Assembly: GCA_910577645.1 (NCBI GenBank)
Contig: CAJTOL010000015.1
Span: forward strand, 1 to 64,000
Length of the DNA: 64,000 bases
Direction of reading: 5' to 3'
Origin: an uncultured Lachnospiraceae bacterium
Lineage (GTDB): Bacteria > Bacillota > Clostridia > Lachnospirales > Lachnospiraceae
Shown: in pieces, positions 57,774-64,000 of the stretch
Numbering within the stretch: the first letter of the stretch is position 1
How the letters are laid out: the number at the start of each line of letters is the position of its first letter
Position numbers and translations under genes: made by a program
Notes under the pieces: model-generated
What the model saw: the letters and a program-made list of their open reading frames with translations, nothing else
Databases searched by the model: none
What the model was told of the DNA's origin: nothing

Positions 57774-58257
57774 TACGAATAAAAAGTATGGAAGGTATAC
57801 AAGGGTGTGCTGCATTAATTGTTTTAATGAGCCATTTAGCAGTGATGTATTACCCCGCAGCTTACTGGGGGAGGAATTAAGTCATAGCGAACAATATCTT
57901 GACATTTTTATTGGACAATCGCCTATATCTATATTGTTACCTTTGCGGCATTATTTGTATATTGGAGGTATATTTTTGTTAATTAATCTACAGGAGGTAT
58001 ATTATATCCTTTTCCTATTGAGTCTCCAGTTGGCTGATATATATGATACATTATCCAATTTTAATATCTGCTTCTTCTTGGATTTATTATAGGCTGGCAT
58101 CCCACTATGAGTACAATTTTGCTGTATTTATAACTTTTGGTTTAACTATTATTATTATATTGCTAACAGCACCGATATTTCAAAGAATAATAGGATTTTT
58201 AAATAAAGGACTTGACAAAATTTACGCAAGGGGCGCGTCGAGGCTTGCTCCGCCATA
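57774..58257 (+). pseudogene. Acyltransferase 3 pseudogene, frameshifted and internally deleted
   Basis: The start SMEGIQGCAALIVLMSHLAV is the usual acyltransferase N-terminus and runs into a stop after about 35 codons. Further frames carry helix-like stretches, and 58043-58257 encodes a typical C-terminal helix (ITFGLTIIIILLTAPIFQRI). The total is about 480 bp against about 1.1 kb for an intact gene, so a large part is gone. Confidence 0.7.
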
Positions 58258-58323
58258 AAAGAATACGAATACCAAATAAGGGCTTTCACTAATACGAAAA
58301 GTCAAGAGAAAGGAATTATCGCT

Positions 58324-60555
58324 ATGCTTATAAATACTATTTTGTTTGGTGTATTGCCGTTTTTAACATATCTTATAGTAAAAAATACGCCAAGTTCAAA
58401 CATCCCAAAATGTTTTAGGGTAAGACTCTATGGAGAAACAAATAAAGCCAGTAGACTTACTCCCATATTTTTAGTTATATTTATTATTATTTTTTTTGCT
58501 TTTCCATTTTTAAACTATATTTTTTTGGTTTTGATGTTTGTATTTCCTTTTTCTATTATGGGGATGTCCTCAAATGTTCTTTCCTTAGAAAGAAATAAAT
58601 ATAAACTGGTAGCTATGTTTCTGGCTTCATGCATCCTGATATTTTTAATAAGAATCAATGCTGTCCAAATGCAAAATCTGCAGAACTATAATGTTGAGCA
58701 AAAACGCCTATTTGTTTCCTTTCATGTTATATTGTTTTGGGGCTTGAATTTAGAGCTCCATTCCCTATTTTATAAAAGTAGCTTTGCCTCAAATAAAGAC
58801 AAAAATAAGCCGTCATATTTCTCGTTAGAGTCTCTACTCATAATAAGCTTTCTTATGCTAATTGTTTTCATCCGTGTTTTTTCAAGACTTGGATTTCGTA
58901 GCAATATGGGGTTATTAGAATCTATAATAAGCTTTTTTTCAAATCCGATTCATATTTTGAATCTGTACTTTTTACTATTTATACTAATGTGCTTTTGGGG
59001 ATTGTTTGGTTGTGGTTTGGGTCTTTTTCTATCAATTATTACGGTTGCATTTCTGTTTTTCAGTAATTTTTTGAAATTGAAATACCATGATACTTTTTTT
59101 TCCTGGTTTGATTTGTTTCAAATAAAGGAAATGTTTCTAATAGGAAGAGAGTTTTTGTCTAGTAAAATGCTGGTATTGGTTATTATCTTCTTTACAGTAC
59201 TTATCTTTTCCTTAGTAAAATATCGAAAGTGGTTTAGTATTTTTAGGCCAGTTCTATCTCCTTTTATTGCTTTTTCTTCCATGCTTAGTCTTGTTAGTCT
59301 GTTATACATGCTGTTTCATGGGAGCTTTCAGACATTGGATATCTATTCCAGAACGTGGGAAAATGAAAAAGTAAATGTCCAATATAATGGGCTAGTAATT
59401 AACCAAATTTTAAATTTGCAAAATATAAAAGATGCTATTATTAAGAAACCAGAAAACTACACATTGGATTATACTCTTAAATTAAAAAATGAATTTAAGG
59501 CTTTAAACACTATGCCGCTTTCTCAGGAAAAACCAGATGTTATTTTAATATTAGCAGAATCCTATTTTGACCTCGATAGTGTGGATGGGATTTCTCTTAG
59601 CCAAGAAGTTGGCTCGACGATGAGACAATATTCGCCTGCAAAGCTTCTCTCCCCACGTTTTGGAGGGTATACATCTGCAATTGAATTTGAAGCATTGACC
59701 GGATTGTCCTTAGCTTTTTTCCCAAATTCTCTTACTCCGTATACGACTTATTTCAACAACCCGGAAGTTGAGTTTCCTTCCATTGTACAAGAATTCGGCA
59801 ATAACGGCTATATAACGAAAGCAATGCATCCGGATCTTCCAGCTTTTTATAACCGTACAATTGCTTACCCGGCATTAGGCTTCCAGGAATATTTAGCACT
59901 TTCGGATTTTGAGCGTACTAAAGAAAATACAACAGAAAATGGATGGTTGAAAAATGAAGCATTTGGAGATCGGATTCTTCAAGAATTAGAGTCAGAAAAC
60001 ACTCCACAATTTATTTTTGCAATGACGATGGAAGAACATTATGTGACATTAGAAAAATATCCGGAGACAGAAGTAAAACTACAGTCATCTGGAATTTCGG
60101 AAAAGGATCGGAAAGAATTGGAACAACAGGCACAATCTTATCTGAATACAAACAGAATGATTAAAAAGATTATTGATTATATGGATAATACTGATCAGCC
60201 GACCTTATTGTATGTATTTGGAGATCACCTTCCTCCGATTGACGCATTAGGGGTTTTAGGATACACGGAAGACCTTTACAAAAAATATACGACAGGATTG
60301 GCTATGTATTCAAACTACAAAGAAATTGTAGTGGAACCAGAGTATATTACTCCGAACCAGATTGCCACACAGATCCTTTATGATTCCGGAATCCCCCATA
60401 ACAGCTATTTTGATTATCTGTACACACTTAGAGAGGGATATCCAGTGATTCATAAGGAATTTATCAATGTGGATGGCAATCCTGATTTGGACTTATATCG
60501 ATTTATTCAATATGATATTATGTTTGGGAATCGGTGGTTAGTAGGCATCAAATAG
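58324..60555 (+). CDS. LTA-synthase-like membrane phosphotransferase, second copy
   Basis: 743 residues. Membrane helices to about 345, then a sulfatase-fold domain: ILAESYFDLD (near 408), RFGGYTSAIEF with the nucleophile Thr (near 448), AMTMEEHYV, FGDHLPP (near 632). It differs clearly from 39804 and lacks its exported N-terminal stretch. It probably attaches a phospho-alcohol to a surface glycan. AAAGGAA precedes the ATG. Confidence 0.86.
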   Translation: MLINTILFGVLPFLTYLIVKNTPSSNIPKCFRVRLYGETNKASRLTPIFLVIFIIIFFAFPFLNYIFLVLMFVFPFSIMGMSSNVLSLERNKYKLVAMFLASCILIFLIRINAVQMQNLQNYNVEQKRLFVSFHVILFWGLNLELHSLFYKSSFASNKDKNKPSYFSLESLLIISFLMLIVFIRVFSRLGFRSNMGLLESIISFFSNPIHILNLYFLLFILMCFWGLFGCGLGLFLSIITVAFLFFSNFLKLKYHDTFFSWFDLFQIKEMFLIGREFLSSKMLVLVIIFFTVLIFSLVKYRKWFSIFRPVLSPFIAFSSMLSLVSLLYMLFHGSFQTLDIYSRTWENEKVNVQYNGLVINQILNLQNIKDAIIKKPENYTLDYTLKLKNEFKALNTMPLSQEKPDVILILAESYFDLDSVDGISLSQEVGSTMRQYSPAKLLSPRFGGYTSAIEFEALTGLSLAFFPNSLTPYTTYFNNPEVEFPSIVQEFGNNGYITKAMHPDLPAFYNRTIAYPALGFQEYLALSDFERTKENTTENGWLKNEAFGDRILQELESENTPQFIFAMTMEEHYVTLEKYPETEVKLQSSGISEKDRKELEQQAQSYLNTNRMIKKIIDYMDNTDQPTLLYVFGDHLPPIDALGVLGYTEDLYKKYTTGLAMYSNYKEIVVEPEYITPNQIATQILYDSGIPHNSYFDYLYTLREGYPVIHKEFINVDGNPDLDLYRFIQYDIMFGNRWLVGIK

Positions 60556-60627
60556 GCTTTTCTAATTTTTCCTTCCCTGATAACACTGCTTTCACATATG
60601 TTGTCATTGCCCTTAACTAGCATCCTT

Positions 60628-60673
60628 ATTCATAACCAGCATCTTATACTCTTAATTGGTGCTGGTTATGAAT
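60628..60673. terminator. Hairpin between convergent genes
   Basis: ATTCATAACCAGCA (60628-60641) and TGCTGGTTATGAAT (60660-60673) form a perfect 14-bp stem with an 18-nt loop, between the LTA-synthase-like gene and abiEii. No long T run follows. Probably a bidirectional terminator. Confidence 0.6.
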
Positions 60674-60680
60674 ATCTGTA

Positions 60681-61595
60681 TTAAAACACTTTCTGCATTA
60701 TATCCCAATAGCAGTTTATTACATCCTTATAACTGACGGTATCATTAATTAATTTCATAGTAGAATGTTCATAATCCCGGCTGTAAAATTCAGTCTGGAT
60801 TATTTTTTCGGCGATTTTAAGAACATCCACATTTTCTCTTGCAGATGGAGCTATTTTAATATCCATATCGGCACGTTGCTTTCTAACCTCCGTAACCAAT
60901 ATGCAAAACTGCTCATCAATCACAACCCATGGCTTTAGTTTATAAATGTCATATAAGTGCCTGGAATTTCTTGTTGCTTTCTCATTCATATAATAATCGC
61001 AAATGGCGAATAGCTTATCAATAAATGTCCGTGTCAAGGACTGAGTTTTCATTATAAATGGTTCCAATTTAAACTCACCAATGATATCCGGATCTGTATC
61101 TTTAAGATATTCATATATGATACTTTTTATTTCGCATTCTTCAGTGGGATAAGAGTATGTCATTAATGCAGTTTCTAATTTTACATATGGTCTAAGTACA
61201 TCCTTTTCTGCTATTGTCATTGTATCATAAAGGAAATCGTAATGGTTATAGTCCTTGTCGCTTTCTATTTTATCCCAATTCTCTATTGGCAGTTCCAGTG
61301 TTTCACTAATTGGTTTCATCAAGTTATATTTGATTTTCTTTCTCCGTGCTTCTCCTATATGTTCGCCGAATGTGATGTCAATATCTTCTGAAAATCGTTC
61401 TATTACTTGATACGCTTTTGATAAAGAAGTTCCCCCTTTAAATACAACATCCGGGTTGCGGAATGTAAGCTCTTTTAAAATCATAGTGACATAATAGTCT
61501 TTTTCTACTATGCTTTCTTCTATACCGCTCCGCTCTGATACTGTAATAATAATATCACGAAGTAACTCTCTATCTTCTTTATGCAAGTACATCAT
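60681..61595 (-). CDS. abiEii: AbiEii-type nucleotidyltransferase toxin
   Basis: 304 residues. GGTSLSK (54-60) and SEDIDI (69-74) are the nucleotidyltransferase motifs of the AbiEii/DUF1814 family, whose members act as toxins in AbiE phage-defence and stabilisation systems. The gene overlaps the antitoxin gene by 17 nt, the standard bicistronic order antitoxin then toxin. GAGG precedes the start. Confidence 0.9.
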   Translation of the reverse strand: MMYLHKEDRELLRDIIITVSERSGIEESIVEKDYYVTMILKELTFRNPDVVFKGGTSLSKAYQVIERFSEDIDITFGEHIGEARRKKIKYNLMKPISETLELPIENWDKIESDKDYNHYDFLYDTMTIAEKDVLRPYVKLETALMTYSYPTEECEIKSIIYEYLKDTDPDIIGEFKLEPFIMKTQSLTRTFIDKLFAICDYYMNEKATRNSRHLYDIYKLKPWVVIDEQFCILVTEVRKQRADMDIKIAPSARENVDVLKIAEKIIQTEFYSRDYEHSTMKLINDTVSYKDVINCYWDIMQKVF

Positions 61596-62202
61596 CTAAC
61601 CTCAATTCATAATAATATTTAAAAATTGTTACCGGGTATTTTCTGATATATTGGTCTACCTCTGCTCTTGTAATTCCATGTGCATCAATATATCTTCTAA
61701 ATTTTTCACGTGCATCCTTATAGTCATCATCCAGATAGGCATCCAGATTTTTCAAAAGTTCCAGTATCTGTAAAACAAATACATTGTCTTCGTTAACAGA
61801 GATATGGGATTTCCTTATGATAAATGTTCGTTTTCCTATAGGAATCTCTCGTATGTTTGCCGCAATATTATTGCTTACAATTTCTACTTTATTGGGAACC
61901 TGTGTAGAAATCCCCAGTTGATTTGCAAAGAAATTTCCAGAATAAAAGCCTTGAACTCTCCCATTTCTCTCAATGTATTTGTACCTCGCCACCATATCTG
62001 CATTGATTCCAACCGAACCGTTAAGTCTGGATTTTTTCGGAATATAATAAACTCCCGGTTCGTACTTTTCCAGTTTTTTCTCTTCGCAAAGTCTTCTCAT
62101 ATGTTGATTAAGTGCAGGCCTTGAAATTCCTTCTATTTTAATATCTGAAAAAAAGATAGGCTCTGCTGCTTTATAATTGGCAAGTAAATAATCATACAGC
62201 AT
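61579..62202 (-). CDS. abiEi: AbiEi-type antitoxin, transcriptional regulator
   Basis: 207 residues from the ATG at 62202, which has AAAGGAG before it; the longer frame from 62289 has no site. Winged-helix N-terminus (about 1-60, PALNQHMRRLCEEKKLEKY) and an AbiEi C-terminal domain. AbiEi-type proteins neutralise the AbiEii toxin and repress their own promoter by binding inverted repeats; a 25-bp palindrome lies just upstream. Confidence 0.85.
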   Translation of the reverse strand: MLYDYLLANYKAAEPIFFSDIKIEGISRPALNQHMRRLCEEKKLEKYEPGVYYIPKKSRLNGSVGINADMVARYKYIERNGRVQGFYSGNFFANQLGISTQVPNKVEIVSNNIAANIREIPIGKRTFIIRKSHISVNEDNVFVLQILELLKNLDAYLDDDYKDAREKFRRYIDAHGITRAEVDQYIRKYPVTIFKYYYELRLDDVLA

Positions 62203-62226
62203 CTCTATTCTCCTTTCTTTGTTAAC

Positions 62227-62251
62227 AAAAGTAATTATTATAATTACTTTT
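62227..62251. promoter_or_regulatory. Palindrome upstream of abiEi, candidate operator
   Basis: AAAAGTAATTAT and ATAATTACTTTT form a perfect 12-bp inverted repeat around one central T, ending 25 bp before the abiEi start. Position and symmetry fit an autorepressor site. Confidence 0.65.
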
Positions 62252-62411
62252 ATTAATCCTATTATATTCTTTTCTATAGTATTTGTCAATCATCCTCCTA
62301 AAATGTATCTGCAATATACTAATAGATTGCGGAACTCAACTAGCCTATATTTCGTGGCAATTTTCTGTCCTAGCAGCATAAAACTGCTCTTGATGAGGAC
62401 TGAACATGCAG

Positions 62412-62431
62412 ATAAGAACAATTATAGGAAT
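62412..62431 (+). promoter_or_regulatory. Leader motif copy 4
   Basis: ATAAGAACAATTATAGGAAT, 37 nt before the ATG at 62469, identical over 20 bp to the copy at 44665. A short hairpin (AGCAG/CTGCT) lies about 30 bp before it. Confidence 0.65.
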
Positions 62432-62468
62432 CACCCCCTTTTAATACACGAATTTAGGATAATTATGC

Positions 62469-63590
62469 ATGAAAATACTATACTTTTCCCCTACCCCTTA
62501 CCAGGATATCAAGCAGCGCCCACAGCACCTCGCTGAGGAATTATCCAAATATCATGAACTCTGGTATGTGGATCCAACGGTTTCCGGTATGCGCTGTCTT
62601 AAGGCCGATGGCATCCACTGTAACGCTTATCAGTATGATGTGAATCCCAACTTACATGTCCTTCGCCTAAATGGACTCCTGGCGGCTCATATCAAGCTTC
62701 AATACTATGATAAGTTCTCTCTGAATACCTGGTTTGAAAAGCAGCAATTAAAAGCTCTCCTGGCTTCTGTGGATGTGATTTGGCTCGGCTATGAGGCGTG
62801 CTACCGCCTCCTCTATCCCTTCCGCTTCCATACAAGGCAGCACCACCGTCCTCTCCTGGTCTATGACAAAATGGATGATAACGTTTCCTTAGAGCAGCAT
62901 CCTTCCATACGAAAGTTTTTACTCAAAATGAGAACCTTTTTAGAACAGGATGCCGATGTCATTTTCGTAACTGCCTCCCTGTTTTGGGAAACTCTCTCCT
63001 CCAAACGCCCCAATGTCTTCTTAGTCCAAAACGGTGTGGGCCTGGAGGATTATCTCCTTAACCCACTGTTGCCTTCCGGCAAGAAAACAGAGAGGGCAAA
63101 ACATTACGGCTATATCGGCATGATGGGGCATTGGTTTGATCATGATTTAATCCGCTCCTTTGCCTTATCCTTTCCCGAATGTAATGTTTCTCTTGTGGGA
63201 CCTCTGGCTACGGAAAGGATTACTCTTCCCAATGTCCACTATCACGGCGTTGTCCCCAAAAATCAGGTCTATCATTGGATCGAACAATTTGATGCCTGTT
63301 TATATCCTTTTAAAAAAGGGCCTTTATTAGATACCATTGACCCCGTCAAAATCTATGAATACCTGCTGCTCAATAAGCCCGTCATTGCTTCTGACAGCAA
63401 AGAAATGGACAAATACAAAGGCCTTATCTACACTTACAAATCCCAGGAGGAGTTTCTGCAAATCTGTGGAAAAGAAGGGCTGGCTCTTCCTTTTTCTTCC
63501 GAGAAAGAAAGGACTCTTTTCTTCCAAAAAAACAGCTGGGAAGAACGGGCCGGCCACATCCTGGATGTAATAGAAGGCCTGGCAAAATAG
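62469..63590 (+). CDS. GT-B fold glycosyltransferase, TuaH-like
   Basis: 373 residues. ILYFSPTPYQDIKQRPQHLAEEL at the start is the RPQH-type opening of TuaH-like enzymes, and HGVVPKNQVYHWIEQFDACLYPF with PVKIYEYLLLNKPVIAS is the donor site of GT4-like enzymes. Its codons are clearly richer in G and C than those of the preceding 50 kb. AGGATAATT precedes the ATG. First gene of the next operon; WecB follows at 63610. Confidence 0.83.
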   Translation: MKILYFSPTPYQDIKQRPQHLAEELSKYHELWYVDPTVSGMRCLKADGIHCNAYQYDVNPNLHVLRLNGLLAAHIKLQYYDKFSLNTWFEKQQLKALLASVDVIWLGYEACYRLLYPFRFHTRQHHRPLLVYDKMDDNVSLEQHPSIRKFLLKMRTFLEQDADVIFVTASLFWETLSSKRPNVFLVQNGVGLEDYLLNPLLPSGKKTERAKHYGYIGMMGHWFDHDLIRSFALSFPECNVSLVGPLATERITLPNVHYHGVVPKNQVYHWIEQFDACLYPFKKGPLLDTIDPVKIYEYLLLNKPVIASDSKEMDKYKGLIYTYKSQEEFLQICGKEGLALPFSSEKERTLFFQKNSWEERAGHILDVIEGLAK

Positions 63591-63609
63591 GTTACCAAGG
63601 AGAACTCTT

Positions 63610-64000
63610 ATGAAAAAAATAATGCTGGTTTTTGGCACAAGACCGGAAGCAATCAAAATGTGCCCCTTAGTAAAAGAATTATACTCCCGGAGCGGAATCC
63701 AGACCCTTGTCTGCGTTACCGGGCAGCACCGGCAGATGTTGGATCAGGTCTTAGATGCTTTTGAGGTAAAGCCGGATTATGATTTATCCATTATGAAGGA
63801 AAAGCAGACCTTATTTGATGTGACAACTGCCATCCTGGACCGGTTCCAGGATGTTTTAGTCAGGGAGAGGCCGGATATCGTTCTGGTACATGGCGACACC
63901 ACCACCACCTTTGCCACTGCCCTGTCCTGCTTCTATCTGCAGATTCCGGTTGGCCATGTGGAAGCGGGGCTTCGTACCTATAATCTCCACTCCCCCTATC
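63610..64000 (+). CDS. wecB: UDP-GlcNAc 2-epimerase, N-terminal part, cut by the window edge
   Basis: The visible 130 residues read VFGTRPEAIKMCPLVKEL, VTGQHRQMLDQVL, HGDTTTTFA and HVEAGLRTY, the non-hydrolysing WecB/MnaA signature. The enzyme makes UDP-ManNAc for teichoic-type or linkage-unit synthesis. It starts 20 nt after the previous gene with AAGGAG. It differs from the CapG-like enzyme at 37740. Confidence 0.92.
   Translation, partial: MKKIMLVFGTRPEAIKMCPLVKELYSRSGIQTLVCVTGQHRQMLDQVLDAFEVKPDYDLSIMKEKQTLFDVTTAILDRFQDVLVRERPDIVLVHGDTTTTFATALSCFYLQIPVGHVEAGLRTYNLHSPY

Noticed and set aside
42412..60673. Hairpins at 42412 and 60628 as riboswitches or small RNAs
   Set aside because: They lie between the ends of convergent genes, where terminators are expected, and show no further conserved structure.

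Overview
The window looks like an AT-rich accessory region of a Gram-positive gut-type anaerobe, most likely a Clostridia/Lachnospiraceae member. This is inferred from strong GGAGG-type ribosome binding sites, RgpF-type (rhamnan synthesis) enzymes, Gram-positive style ABC exporters, LTA-synthase-like enzymes and the absence of any outer-membrane export gene. No rRNA, tRNA or CRISPR array was seen.

Region 1 (1-7.84 kb) is a pile-up of mobile DNA. A complete three-recombinase element of the RIT (recombinase in trio) type, 779-4310, is bounded by a perfect 68-bp inverted repeat. It is flanked on both sides by IS66-family copies whose tnpB genes are cut at the same codon. Further right are an IS66 right end, a gene stump of unknown function, a decayed copy of the third recombinase, and two more tnpB/RIT junctions attached to IS66 tnpA remnants. 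All four junctions hit the same point of tnpB.

Region 2 (7.84-27.9 kb, minus strand) reads as one long polysaccharide operon starting at 27.9 kb. In order of transcription it holds a fused ABC permease (Wzm) and ATPase (Wzt), a two-domain glycosyltransferase, two NAD-dependent sugar epimerase/reductases, two tandem RgpF paralogues, a GT2 enzyme, a KdsB-like cytidylyltransferase, an aldolase stump, a degraded enzyme fragment, a third divergent RgpF protein, an acyltransferase, a GT-C enzyme, a GtrB-type polyprenyl-phosphate glycosyltransferase and a frameshifted acyltransferase.

Region 3 (28.2-42.4 kb, plus strand) is divergent from region 2 and starts with a paralogous Wzm/Wzt pair. It continues with three GT2 proteins (two of them double-domain), a CapE/CapG/RmlD-like set for a UDP-N-acetyl-6-deoxy-L-hexosamine, and an LTA-synthase-like phosphotransferase. 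Region 4 (42.4-44.6 kb, minus strand) is a small GtrB plus membrane glycosyltransferase pair. Region 5 (44.7-60.6 kb, plus strand) holds a third ABC exporter whose ATPase has a Wzt C-terminal domain, GT2+GT4 fusion proteins, a methyltransferase, a further glycosyltransferase, an acyltransferase, a GtrII/GtrB pair, an acyltransferase pseudogene and a second LTA-synthase-like enzyme. Region 6 (60.7-62.2 kb, minus strand) is an AbiE toxin-antitoxin/abortive-infection pair. Region 7 (62.4 kb to the end, plus strand) is visibly less AT-rich and starts another glycan operon (a GT4-like enzyme and WecB).

Together the genes encode ABC-exported, RgpF-type surface polysaccharides with lipid-linked side-chain sugars, O-acylation and probable phospho-alcohol decoration. 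A 14-20 bp motif (ATAAGAACAATTATAGGAAT) lies 36-48 nt before the first gene of four separate transcription units and is a candidate shared leader element. The most unusual items are the site-specific RIT/IS66 tnpB association, this leader motif, and the ABC permeases fused to an exported domain.
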